64,000 nt of DNA. Source: Sulfurospirillum sp. UCH001 (GTDB lineage: Bacteria > Campylobacterota > Campylobacteria > Campylobacterales > Sulfurospirillaceae). A model generated the notes under the pieces. That model made no database searches. It was not told the DNA's origin and worked only from the letters and a program-made list of their open reading frames with translations. Position numbers and translations under genes: made by a program. The stretch covers positions 1,116,001-1,180,000 of the forward strand of contig NZ_AP014723.1 of assembly GCF_001548035.1 (NCBI RefSeq). The letters are read 5' to 3'. This document shows, in pieces, positions 27,454 through 36,841 of this stretch; positions within the stretch are counted from its first letter, which is position 1; each line of letters begins with the position of its first letter.

Positions 27454-29016
27454 TCACAGCTCTATGGTGACTTGCATACCTTCATCACTATTTTGAATTA
27501 AGAGTTTTCTACCATATTTTTCAACAATATCATGGCACATTTTAAGCCCAATACCACTATAGATATTTTTACGCATATTCTCAATAATTTGAAGATCGAT
27601 TCCCTGACAGTTATCATGAAAATGTATGGAAGTATCGCTTAATGTTATAACGATTTTAGGATGTTCAATACAACGCTTTTGAGCAACATTGAGCGCATTT
27701 GAAATAATATTCATCCACACTTGCATCCATTCATTTCGAATCCCCTTTAATATCGTGTGAGCTTTGACATCAAATACAACCTCAAAATTAAGATTTTTTA
27801 TACGGGTATCTAAAATGCTCAAAACCGCCTTAATCGAATCGTATGCTTCAAAGGCTTGTATGCTTGTTGAGGGCTTATAGTATTCCAAAAAGTTTTGCAT
27901 GGTTTCTGACATAAAATCTAAAGTTTGCTCAATCTCTTGAGTATTTTTATCCAGAAGTTCATCGGGTATTTTTTTATGTTGAATAATATGCGCACGTAGT
28001 GTTAAATTGGCATAACTAATTTTCGTCAGACTCTCTCTCCACTGATGTGATATGTTTGCAATGAGTGAGCCTAGGGCCGCTTGTTTTGATTGTTGAAAAA
28101 GCATTTTCGAGTGTTCTAGGTTTTTCTCAACTTCTTGTGCAACACGTTTTCTTAGCTGATAATTCCAAATCAGAATAAAAAAAGTAATCAGAATTAAGCC
28201 AAGTAATCCATATAAAATCCAGCGATAGTGACGCTCGTTAGTTTCGACTTTTATATAAACGTGCTTATTAATAATCTGCTCTTTTTCTTGTGGTGAAATA
28301 GCTCGAATTCCAAGGTTTAAAATATCACGCAAAAGAGGTTCATCTTTCCTCACTCCTATACGCAAAACGTTGACGTAATCTTTAGGCTGTCCCACAATTT
28401 TTAAGTTAAAAATATTCTCTTTTTTGATCGTATACGCCGTTACCATTAAAGAACGTAGTGTTAAATCGGCTTTTTGATTTTCAACCATCCAAAACGCTTC
28501 TTCTTCGCTAATAACGGGAACAATCTTTAGGTTGGGAAAATCTTTTTGAAAACGCTCAAAAACAGCGGTATCTTTTAAGAGTGCAATACTCTCATGCTTA
28601 AGTTGCGCAACATCTTCTACAAAAGTGTGTTTACTTCGTGCAACAAGAACATTGGGATCTTCTAAAATGGGGTCAGTAAAGACAAGCCATTGATCGCGTT
28701 TTGGACTTTGGTTGACCAGACTTAAAATATCGCATACTTTATTTTTTGATTTTTCAATGGTCTCTTCCCATGTTTTTGTGGGAATAAGTTGTATCGTAAG
28801 TCCTGTATTCTTAGCCACAAGTCGAATAATATCGGCAGCTATACCCTCATGCTCTTTTTTATCGTTAATAACTTCAAAAGGCGCCCAATCGGGGTCAGCA
28901 CACATCGTAATTGTTTTTTTCTCACGTATATATGCCTCTTGTTCTGGTGTCAATGCAATGGCATCTCCAAAGAGGTATGTACAAAAATAGGCAACTAAAA
29001 AGAGATGTTTTTTCAT
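27454..29016 (-). CDS. Sensor histidine kinase with periplasmic solute-binding (SBP_bac_3) domain
   Basis: A 520-residue BvgS-like kinase. A signal peptide (about 1-20) is followed by a type 3 solute-binding domain (about 30-255, with TITMCADPDWAPFEVI and GIAADIIRLVAKNTGL), one transmembrane helix (about 267-287) and a kinase part: HisKA-like region with the phospho-acceptor His in ISHQWRESL near 324 and an HATPase domain (NIISNALNVAQ, YSGIGLKM). The ligand is probably an amino acid or small organic acid. Its start overlaps the stop of a response-regulator remnant by four bases, so its cognate regulator is broken. Confidence 0.88.
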   Translation of the reverse strand: MKKHLFLVAYFCTYLFGDAIALTPEQEAYIREKKTITMCADPDWAPFEVINDKKEHEGIAADIIRLVAKNTGLTIQLIPTKTWEETIEKSKNKVCDILSLVNQSPKRDQWLVFTDPILEDPNVLVARSKHTFVEDVAQLKHESIALLKDTAVFERFQKDFPNLKIVPVISEEEAFWMVENQKADLTLRSLMVTAYTIKKENIFNLKIVGQPKDYVNVLRIGVRKDEPLLRDILNLGIRAISPQEKEQIINKHVYIKVETNERHYRWILYGLLGLILITFFILIWNYQLRKRVAQEVEKNLEHSKMLFQQSKQAALGSLIANISHQWRESLTKISYANLTLRAHIIQHKKIPDELLDKNTQEIEQTLDFMSETMQNFLEYYKPSTSIQAFEAYDSIKAVLSILDTRIKNLNFEVVFDVKAHTILKGIRNEWMQVWMNIISNALNVAQKRCIEHPKIVITLSDTSIHFHDNCQGIDLQIIENMRKNIYSGIGLKMCHDIVEKYGRKLLIQNSDEGMQVTIEL

Positions 29017-29105
29017 ACAATTAACTTATAACCAATATCGGGGATGGTATGTAAAAAGGTTTTACCAAAACGTCTTCTAATACGCATAACAAAGTTGTTG
29101 AGGGC
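29013..29105 (-). pseudogene. Response regulator remnant (C-terminal winged helix only)
   Basis: About 29 C-terminal codons of an OmpR-type DNA-binding domain remain: NNFVMRIRRRFGKTF then HTIPDIGYKL, the recognition helix and wing. Upstream of about 29103 the reading frame runs into plus-strand adhesin sequence, so the receiver domain and most of the DNA-binding domain are gone. Its stop overlaps the kinase start (ATGA), as in an intact regulator-kinase operon. The 5' part appears to have been deleted. Confidence 0.75.
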
Positions 29106-32100
29106 ACTACCCTTACCAACCCGACACTTGATGGCTATGCGTATGTAGGCGGTGTGGCAGGGTATGCTGGTGGCGGAAGCTATGAGATGTACGATGGAGA
29201 AGCACAATACAGTAATTTTCCGACCATCTCCAATGTCACGGTCAATAACTTTACCTATTCACATACAAAAGAGTTCACTGTAGATACACAAAATATCAAC
29301 ACGGAAGTTAGTAACATCGGTGCGGTTGCTGGATATATTGATGGTGCGACGCTAAGTAACCTCTTGGCAACAGGAAGCATAACAGCAAATCTTATAGCTA
29401 ACAATTACAATGAATTCGAAAATTCTTATAGTACTGTAGGAATCCATGATATTGGTGGCTTATTTGGAAATATTTATAATTCCTCGCTCAATACAGCAAG
29501 TTCAAATGTTGCAATTACAGCGACGTTAACCAATCAAACTGCCCATGATAGCATTGAAACTTATGACATAGGCGGATTATCGGGAGGCGCTGGGAATAGT
29601 ATATTTCAAAATACTACTGCAAGCGGAAATATTAGCATAACACACGCAAATGATGATAATGGTGTTAGTTATGCAGGATCTATCGGCGGTGCATTTGGGT
29701 CTATCTATAATTCATATGTCAAAACTTCAAGCACAACAAATGCTATTACTGTATCCGGTGCTATTACTGAAGGTATTGAATCTGTTGGCGGTTTTGCCGG
29801 AGATAGCGGGTATTCTGTTTATGATACAGTATCGACAAGTGGTGTTATGAATATTATTGTAACGGGAAATAATGTTTATAGTGCAGGTGGGTTGCTTGGG
29901 ACCTCTTACAACGATATTGTAAAAAACGTTACAAGTACACGAAATATTACTCTTTCAGCTGACTATGTAGAATATATTGGTGGACTCATTGGTGGGACTG
30001 AATATTCGAATATAGATATGGCTACCTATACCGGAACACTTGATTTGAGTAGTGTGAATAATGGTGAGTCTGTAGGAGGTCTTGTCGGTTATAGTTATGG
30101 CGAAATAGATGATCACACGCAAGTTTACTTTAGCAAGGTTGTTTCTGCGGCAACAACACCGGATAATCAAGCCCAAATTGATGCAGTTAAAACAGCACTT
30201 TTAACCGCATTCAATGCCAGAGCCGATGTCGTAGCGCTTAAAGCTATGGGTTATACTGTTGAGGATAACTCTTGGGGGAATGATAATGAGCCATATTATG
30301 TAAAATTCAACCTCAAATCTCCAAGTATGGAGTGGGGTGTTATTCAAAACGCTACCGCGATAGTGGATATTAAAGCGCCAAATGTTGAAAACGTCGGCGG
30401 ACTTGTCGGGTATATGGACTCGTATGATGGCGGGCAGATCATCAATTCATCTGTAGCGTCACTCGGAGGCACAGGTAAGGTACTTGGCGGTACCAATGTA
30501 GGTGGCCTTGTCGGGTACAACTCTTATGGAAATATTACTGATTCTCACGCGGCTATCGAAGTAGTCGGGAATACCGATTATGATGGTTCTTATGTCGGCG
30601 GTTTGGTCGGTTATAATGAAGGGGGAAGCAGAGGACAAGATGTTTATCCATATATACAGGATTCTTACTCTTATGCTGAGCTATCTTTTGCAAATCAATC
30701 AGATGCTGAGGCAAAACTAGCACAAATTCAAGACATATTCATTACAAATGCCCTGGCCACAAACCCTGGTTATGAGATGAATTATAATGGACTTTATGTT
30801 GCATTTGATGGAACAAATTATGTTGTAGGTGGATCGTTGGGTCTATACAAATCAACATCAACTGGCACGATCACCAACAGTTACGCTACCGGAAGAGTAA
30901 CAGGCAGTAGCAATGTCGGTGGTCTTGTGGGCTATAACTATGGTGAAGATGGCGGAGCAGCGATTACCAATTCGTATGCCTCAGGAGTGGTAGTTGGTAC
31001 CGATAATGTCGGCGGTTTAGTCGGATACAATGAGTATGCGATGCTAGATACCGTATATGCTACTGGTACGGTCAATGGAAACAATAAGGTTGGTGGCTTG
31101 GTCGGATATGCTACTGGATCAGAGATCATCGACAGTCATCATACGCTAGGCAAAGTGACAGGAACAGAGAATGATTCTGCAGAAGGAGGACGTATTGGTG
31201 GTCTTGTGGGCTTATTGGAAGAGTCGTCACTGAGCAACTCTTATGCAACTAGTGAAGTTGTAGGTGAAACAGTTGTGGGTGGTCTTGTGGGCATAGCTAT
31301 GGGCTCTCAGATTGTCGATTCGTATGTGACAGGTAAAGTAACCGCAAGCGGTGGTACAGGAAATGATCTTTCTACGTATGGTTTTGATGCCAATGAATAC
31401 ATCTCTATGGCCGGTGGTTTTGTAGGTATTGCTAGTCAGTCATCTATTGAAAACTCGTATGCGACAGGTGAAGTGGTCGGTAAAGGGATATTGGGTGGAT
31501 TTGCAGGTGGACTCCAGGTAACTGAAGTATCTGGTTCTCATGCGACAGGCAAAGTGACTGGAACTAACGGTCTTGGCGGATTTGTAGGGTTCTCGATAAT
31601 TTCTAATATCAGCCAAAGCTACTCAACTGGTGTCGTAGACGCGACAGCCGTCACAGGCGTAGATAGCGTTACGGCTGGAAATATGGTCGGTGGATTTATT
31701 GGTCGCTCATTGGCTGACACTATTAGTGAAAGCTACACCGCAAGCAATGTCACGGGTGCTACAAATGTCGGTGGATTTGTCGGTAAGGTCAGTGATGCTG
31801 CGACTATCAGGAACACTTATGCAAGAGGCGGTGTAACGGCAAGCGGCAATAATGTTGGAAGCTTCGCAGGCTCACTCGATGGATCAACCGTGGAAAACAG
31901 TTATGCAAGCGGTAAAATCAACCAAACTGGCTTAAATCAACTGAGTGTAAAAGGATTTGTGGGTAATCATGATGGTGATATCATAAATAGCTTCTATGAC
32001 AAAACAGTCAATGCAGGTCTTACTGATGATGGTAGCAACGTAGGTAAAACCACCACCGAACTCAAAACACAATCAACGTATACAACTGCTTTGGGAGATG

Positions 32101-32585
32101 GTGCATGGAACATGGGTGGTGAAAATGGACACTACCCTATATTGGGATTTCAAGTAGATGGTGCAGAAAGTATTTGGGTAATGGCCGAAGGTCCAATGCC
32201 AGTAGACCCAACACCAGTTCCAACACCATCGACTCCAATAGTAGAGACGCCAAAAATTATTGATGCAATAGCAAGTGGTATTGCCGTACAACCTCCTGTT
32301 GTTCCAAACTTTACACCACCTCCATTACCGTCTATACCACAGCAATTTAGCTTTGGAGGGCAAGCGGTACAGTTGATGTCTACACCATTAGGTGAAATCC
32401 CAACACAGATAATTTCTTTGGGTGAAATTCGACAGATGCAACAAGAAAATGCGAGTGGAGCAGAAGGTGTCAAAAGTCCTGATATCCGTATACCATTAGG
32501 TCAGAATTCATTGATTCAACTTGTGAATGGGGGATTAAGGCTTCCTGAGGGTATTGAACAAGAATTTTTTATGGCACAAAGATAA
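29103..32585 (+). pseudogene. N-terminally truncated TpsA-type adhesin with GLUG repeats
   Basis: About 1,150 codons of a large secreted adhesin. The frame is open through the junction (nearest stop at 29052), but the sequence left of about 29103 belongs to the response regulator on the other strand; the first usable start is a GTG at 29154 without a good ribosome site. No signal peptide or TPS secretion domain is left. From about 30060 to 31900 it carries many GLUG-type units (GGLVGYN / GGFVG followed by NSYATG-like segments every 25-45 residues). The end is Pro-rich (about 32190-32330). The TpsB gene follows by 15 bases. As it stands it should not be exported. Confidence 0.7.
30060..31920 (+). 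repeat. GLUG-motif repeat region in the adhesin
   Basis: Repeated GGLVGY/GGFVG units alternate with SYATG-like units along about 600 codons. The repeats diverge at the base level, so they are old protein repeats rather than recent tandem copies. Similar but weaker units (IGGLFGN, IGGLSGG) start near 29440. Confidence 0.8.
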
Positions 32586-32600
32586 AAGAAGGCAAAACTG

Positions 32601-34283
32601 ATGAAACATAAACTTATAACTCAAATTATTACATTATCGGCAGTAGCTGCAAGCACTCTTTTTGCAGCACCTCCTACCATTGGGGATATTGAAAAACAAA
32701 TACAGCCTCCAAAAGAAGTCCAAGAAAGCCCTAAAAATGCGATACCAGCTATTCCTACGGAACCGCTAAAAGAAGTGATGCAAGAAGAGGGTGGAAAAAC
32801 ACTTTTTATAAAAGGCTTTAAATTTAGCGGTAATGCGCACATAAGTGAAAATGAGTTACTTTCACGCATCCAAAGTTATACAGGAAAAGAGTACAGTTTC
32901 AGTGAAATACAAAAAATTGCTTCATTGATTACAAAAGCATATCGTGAAGAAGGGTATTTTGTTGCGCGTGCATACCTTCCAAAACAGAATCTTAAAGACG
33001 GTATTTTAGAAATTGCAGTCATCGAAGGAAATTATGGAGCGTTTCATATCAAAAATAGTTCTTTAGTTTCTGATGAAAAAGTTCAAGGAATGCTAGATGA
33101 TGTAAAAGGTGATAATGTCGTCAGCACCGATACTTTAGAACGTGCTATGCTTATTATCAATGACACACCAGGAGTAAAAGTAACAGCTGCTGATGTTAAA
33201 CCAGGGCAAGAAATAGGTGCGTCTGACTTTGATATCGTTACAGAAGCTACCAATCCATACAGTGCATATGTTGTTGCCGATAACTATGGCTCTAAATACA
33301 CTGGACGTTATAGAACGAGCCTTGGATTGTCTGCAAATTCACCGTTAGGGTATGGTGATAAATTGGGCATCAATGGCATCCTCTCAACAACCACAGATCT
33401 GAAAAATGGAAAGATCTACTATAACTTTCCACTGATGTCCAATGGCCTTCGAGGTGAACTTTCAGCTTCTCGTACAACATACTCTTTGGCTGAGGATTAT
33501 GCTGCATTAGATGCACTTGGAAACTCTACGACATTGGAAGCTTCTTTGACATATCCTGTCATTAAAACAAGGCTTGAAACATTAGATATAACATTGGCAT
33601 ACGCACATAAGGCTATGAAAGATGAGGTTCGTAGTACAGATACTGTCACAAAAAAAGACTCGGATGCTCTCAATGTTACATTGGCATATATGCGTAACTG
33701 CACACTTTTTGGATTGGATAGCACTACACGTGCTAATATCACACTCACACAAGGTAATCTTGGTTTTAATGATGCTAGTGACCTTGCTGTAGATCAATCT
33801 GGCGCAAAAACAAATGGTGATTATACAAAAGTCAGTGGTAGTTTAGAAAAAGCTATTCAGTTCAATCCTCAATATGCTTTAACAACAAGTTTACGTTTCC
33901 AAAAAGCTCTTAACAATAAAAACCTAGATGGCTCTGAAGACTTTTCTCTAGGAGGCGCTTATGGTGTGAGGGCATTCCCCGATGGTGAACATTCTGCTGA
34001 AAATGGCTATATTCTTGGTGCAGAATTCTTTTATACACTTCCAAGTTATGAGGGTATAACCCATAAAGCAAGTATCTTTGCCGATACAGGGTATGCAAAA
34101 ATGGAAAATGCAACAGGAGCCACAGAAGGTAGGCAGCTAAGCGATGTAGGATTAGGCTATCAGGCGAATTTCAAACAATTCTTTACAAAAGCTCAAGTTG
34201 CACGAGTTGTTGGTGGAGAAAAGGTTGAAAGTGAAACCAACCACTCTACCAAGTTGCTCTTACAAGTGGGATGGTTGTACTAA
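32601..34283 (+). CDS. TpsB outer-membrane transporter (ShlB/FhaC/HecB family)
   Basis: A 560-residue two-partner secretion transporter. A signal peptide (cleavage near residue 23, LFA) and a proline-rich linker precede a POTRA domain (about 75-150, FKFSGNAHISENELLSRI and YREEGYFVARAYLPKQ); a second POTRA-like region follows, and residues about 205-560 form the beta-barrel, ending with LLLQVGWLY, a typical outer-membrane C-terminus. The barrel motif GGAYGVRAFPDGE near 450 contains the conserved VRG/Y-like loop. It should export the adjacent adhesin, which has lost its secretion domain. Confidence 0.88.
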   Translation: MKHKLITQIITLSAVAASTLFAAPPTIGDIEKQIQPPKEVQESPKNAIPAIPTEPLKEVMQEEGGKTLFIKGFKFSGNAHISENELLSRIQSYTGKEYSFSEIQKIASLITKAYREEGYFVARAYLPKQNLKDGILEIAVIEGNYGAFHIKNSSLVSDEKVQGMLDDVKGDNVVSTDTLERAMLIINDTPGVKVTAADVKPGQEIGASDFDIVTEATNPYSAYVVADNYGSKYTGRYRTSLGLSANSPLGYGDKLGINGILSTTTDLKNGKIYYNFPLMSNGLRGELSASRTTYSLAEDYAALDALGNSTTLEASLTYPVIKTRLETLDITLAYAHKAMKDEVRSTDTVTKKDSDALNVTLAYMRNCTLFGLDSTTRANITLTQGNLGFNDASDLAVDQSGAKTNGDYTKVSGSLEKAIQFNPQYALTTSLRFQKALNNKNLDGSEDFSLGGAYGVRAFPDGEHSAENGYILGAEFFYTLPSYEGITHKASIFADTGYAKMENATGATEGRQLSDVGLGYQANFKQFFTKAQVARVVGGEKVESETNHSTKLLLQVGWLY

Positions 34284-34306
34284 ATAAAGGCTTTTTGTGC
34301 CTTTAT
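34284..34306 (+). terminator. Terminator after tpsB
   Basis: ATAAAGGC / GCCTTTAT stem with a TTTTTGT loop directly behind the TpsB stop codon. Confidence 0.6.
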
Positions 34307-34315
34307 GTTGGAATG

Positions 34316-34341
34316 AGAAGGAGAGTATATGCTCTCCTTCT
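34316..34341 (-). terminator. Terminator of the Gly-rich protein/kinase operon
   Basis: AGAAGGAGAG / CTCTCCTTCT stem with a TATATG-type loop, touching the stop codon of the minus-strand gene. It belongs to the same hairpin type seen after nifK and other genes. Confidence 0.65.
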
Positions 34342-34688
34342 TATCTTCCACCACCACCTCCTCCTCCACCTCCACCACTACCATGTCCATTGCTATTCCC
34401 TGCATTACCTCGCGAACCACGACCTGTTAATGCATTGATTTGCTCATTTGCTGTTTCTTCCGCGTTTTTTTCATTAAGCATTTGCATAACTTGTGTTCTT
34501 CGTTCTTGATTTTCTAACAGAGTACGTTCTTTAATTGCTTGGATATAACGATGACGGTATTGTTTAGGCGCTTGGTACATTTTGTGTGTTAACTCATCGA
34601 TACTTTGTGTGTTTTGGATATCGCTGTCTATTGCATCTTCACAGTGAAGAAAAAGAACACACATGATGATCGTAATAAAAACTCTCAT
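34341..34688 (-). CDS. Small exported protein with poly-glycine tail
   Basis: A 115-residue protein with a short signal peptide (possibly a lipoprotein-like LHCED site at 14-18). Residues 25-85 form charged helices (IDELTHKMYQAPKQYRHRYI, then RRTQVMQMLNEKNAEE) reminiscent of small periplasmic Spy/CpxP-like proteins. The last 25 residues are Gly/Asn/Ser with a run of ten glycines and a final Arg. Its start overlaps the stop of the sensor kinase by four bases, so it is made with the two-component system. Confidence 0.7.
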   Translation of the reverse strand: MRVFITIIMCVLFLHCEDAIDSDIQNTQSIDELTHKMYQAPKQYRHRYIQAIKERTLLENQERRTQVMQMLNEKNAEETANEQINALTGRGSRGNAGNSNGHGSGGGGGGGGGGR

Positions 34689-35734
34689 ACATTCTTCTTT
34701 TGTGGAAATATCAAATGAATGGTTGTCCCTTTTAATTTGGTACTGTGCAGTTCAATAGTAATTTCAAGCATATCACATAAAGTCTTGACAATATGCAGTC
34801 CTAGCCCCAGTCCCGTGGCGTGCTCTTTATAGTAGCGTTCAAAAACGCGTTTTTGATCATTGATCCCTATACCTGTATCGCTGATAGTTACGATATTTTT
34901 AATATTGCCAATAATGACGTTACCATTTTTTTGATTATATTTGCAGGCATTAGAAAGTAAGTTATCAAAAATACGAGCAATTGCATCTTCGTCATTATGT
35001 ATGATGTAAGGTTCCGTTTCAAATGCAAAATGCAATTTGGGGTAAAGTTTTTGATAGGGCTTTGTTCTTGATTGTAAGAGCTGTGCTAAATCAATGCGAT
35101 TTTTTTTAGGAATAAACCCTTTTTGTAAACTCTCTAAATTACGATAGAGTGATGCAATAGTCTGCGCCGCAAGTTCAATACGTTCAAGTTCGTCGTTGGT
35201 CTGTTTTTTTAAAAGTGTTTTAACATTGAGTAAAATAGATGTTACTGGTGTATTAAGGTCGTGAATAACATCTTTTAAAAATATTTCTAATACATCCAGA
35301 GCTTTTTTCAAAGGATAGAGTGCATAAAATGAATAAAAAAGTGCAAATAAAGCAATTGCACAGATGATGAGAGCATATAAAGCAAGAACTTTGTAGATAA
35401 TTCCCTTTTTTAGGAGATCGTACTCTTGTGAAGGTAAAATAACTTGAAACATTGAGTTTTTGGCAGTAGGAATTGAAAAGTAACCACACATGCCTTTGTT
35501 ACATGGTACAAGGTTGAGTTGGTCGATGGTATCGCTGTAGGTAATGACATCAATTTCAAAACGATTGGATTTAAAATCATAAGTGTAGTCTTTCATTTGT
35601 GAAAAGATTTGCTCTTCTAAAAAATGTTTTTGCTCGTTATAGTAAAAGGAAGCTACGATACTCACTAAGAGTGCAAGTGATAGAAAAAAGATAGTGAAGG
35701 TTTTAAGAAAAGCCTCTTTTTCATACTTTTTCAA
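34685..35734 (-). CDS. Sensor histidine kinase (two-component system)
   Basis: A 349-residue membrane kinase with transmembrane helices near 11-31 and 115-140 and a small extracytoplasmic sensor (about 32-114) containing a CNKGMCG disulfide-like pair. The dimerisation box has the acceptor His in DVIHDLNTPV near 179, and the catalytic domain shows DNLLSNACKYN, DTGIGI and GLGLGLHIV. It overlaps the response regulator gene by 14 bases. The signal is unknown; the neighbouring exported proteins hint at envelope stress or a metal. Confidence 0.88.
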   Translation of the reverse strand: MKKYEKEAFLKTFTIFFLSLALLVSIVASFYYNEQKHFLEEQIFSQMKDYTYDFKSNRFEIDVITYSDTIDQLNLVPCNKGMCGYFSIPTAKNSMFQVILPSQEYDLLKKGIIYKVLALYALIICAIALFALFYSFYALYPLKKALDVLEIFLKDVIHDLNTPVTSILLNVKTLLKKQTNDELERIELAAQTIASLYRNLESLQKGFIPKKNRIDLAQLLQSRTKPYQKLYPKLHFAFETEPYIIHNDEDAIARIFDNLLSNACKYNQKNGNVIIGNIKNIVTISDTGIGINDQKRVFERYYKEHATGLGLGLHIVKTLCDMLEITIELHSTKLKGTTIHLIFPQKKNV

Positions 35735-36356
35735 GGCGGTATCCTATCCCTTTAATATTAGTAATAATCAGGGAAAAACGTTGTTTGAGTTTTGTGAGAT
35801 GAACTCTTAAAGCAACATCACTTGGCTTTTCCATAACATCAAAAAAATCATCCTTATGAACAGTTTGTGCAATGTTGCGTATGAGAAGATCAAGTATTTC
35901 TTTTTCAACATATCCTAAATCAACCTCTTTGTTATTCATAAAGACACGTTTATTGAGCATATCATAACGCATATCACCATAGGAAAGAAGGGGATTTTGC
36001 TTGTGAATGTGAGCCTTAATACGTACCAGCAACTCATCAAAATCAAACGGTTTTTTTATATAGTCATCGCATTTGCTATCGAAAGCTTTTGTAATGGTTT
36101 GAATGTCTTTGTAAGCACTGATAAAAAATGTTGGAGTTATGTCATTGTTATCACGTAGTAGTTTTAATAAATCGATACCATTTAAGGTAGGTACGTTGAT
36201 GTCAAAAAGGTACAAATCAAAACGTTTATCATAGATAAAAGCTAATGCTTCTTCTCCATCACTGGCATGTGTAATTTCAAATCCTTCTGATGTCAAAAGA
36301 GAAATGAGCGTTTGGCTTAGCAAATAATCATCTTCAAGCAATAAAATTTTTGACAT
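35721..36356 (-). CDS. OmpR-type response regulator
   Basis: A 211-residue regulator with a receiver domain (ILLLEDDYLL acidic pair, phospho-acceptor Asp in YLFDINVPTLNG near residue 52, Lys in IKKPFD near 102) and a winged helix (LRVHLTKLKQRF then IKGIGYRLEKV). The ATG at 36356 is taken because GGAGAG lies just before it; the frame reaches 36383. Divergent from the DUF1104 gene; TTAACACT repeats in the shared intergenic region are its likely binding sites. Confidence 0.9.
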   Translation of the reverse strand: MSKILLLEDDYLLSQTLISLLTSEGFEITHASDGEEALAFIYDKRFDLYLFDINVPTLNGIDLLKLLRDNNDITPTFFISAYKDIQTITKAFDSKCDDYIKKPFDFDELLVRIKAHIHKQNPLLSYGDMRYDMLNKRVFMNNKEVDLGYVEKEILDLLIRNIAQTVHKDDFFDVMEKPSDVALRVHLTKLKQRFSLIITNIKGIGYRLEKV

Positions 36357-36386
36357 AATACTCTCCTTTTCAAAGGATAACACATC

Positions 36387-36442
36387 AGTGTTAATGGTTC
36401 ATTAAGGTTAAATCTTTTTTCCCTTAACACTTAATTAACACT
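36387..36442. promoter_or_regulatory. TTAACACT operator repeats between the regulator and the DUF1104 gene
   Basis: TTAACACT occurs twice in direct orientation at 36424-36431 and 36435-36442, start-to-start distance 11 bases (one helical turn), the usual layout of OmpR-family sites. An inverted copy, AGTGTTAA, lies at 36387-36394 close to the start of the regulator gene, and a related AAGGTTAA at 36404-36411. They fit control of both divergent genes by the encoded regulator. Confidence 0.6.
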
Positions 36443-36483
36443 AAAATTATATAGTTTCATTATAACAAATATCAAAGGAGGCT

Positions 36484-36810
36484 ATGATGAAAAAGAGTTT
36501 AATCAGTATGTGCTTTATCGGTATGAGTCTTTTTGCAGCTGATTATTCAGCTATGAGTGCAACGGAGTTAGCAGCGATGAGAGGAACCGTTCCTGTGGAA
36601 GACAGAGCGGCTTTTCAAGCAGCAATGCAAGAGAAGATGCAAACGATGACACAAGAAGAGAGACAAGCCTTAACACAAGCACGAACATCCAATCCCGGAA
36701 CTGGTAATATGGGTGGAACAGGTGCTGGAAATGGAAATGCAGGTTCTAGTGGAGGAGGATTTGGCGGAGGCGGTGGTTTCGGTGGAGGTCATGGTCGAGG
36801 TGGTCGCTAA
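36484..36810 (+). CDS. DUF1104 family exported protein with Gly-rich tail
   Basis: A 108-residue protein with a signal peptide (cleavage at LFA, about residue 19). The mature part starts DYSAMSATELAAMRGTVPVE, the DUF1104 signature known from Campylobacter and Helicobacter; helices rich in Gln/Met/Glu follow (to about 68). The last 40 residues are Gly-rich and end GHGRGGR, like the tail of the protein at 34341 (both end in Gly runs and Arg). Function unknown. An AAAGGAGG site precedes the start. Confidence 0.8.
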   Translation: MMKKSLISMCFIGMSLFAADYSAMSATELAAMRGTVPVEDRAAFQAAMQEKMQTMTQEERQALTQARTSNPGTGNMGGTGAGNGNAGSSGGGFGGGGGFGGGHGRGGR

Positions 36811-36817
36811 AAGCTTG

Positions 36818-36841
36818 AGAAGAGAGCAAATGCTCTCTTCT
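36818..36841 (+). terminator. Bidirectional terminator
   Basis: AGAAGAGAGCA / TGCTCTCTTCT stem of 11 bases with a two-base loop, between convergent genes. Confidence 0.8.
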
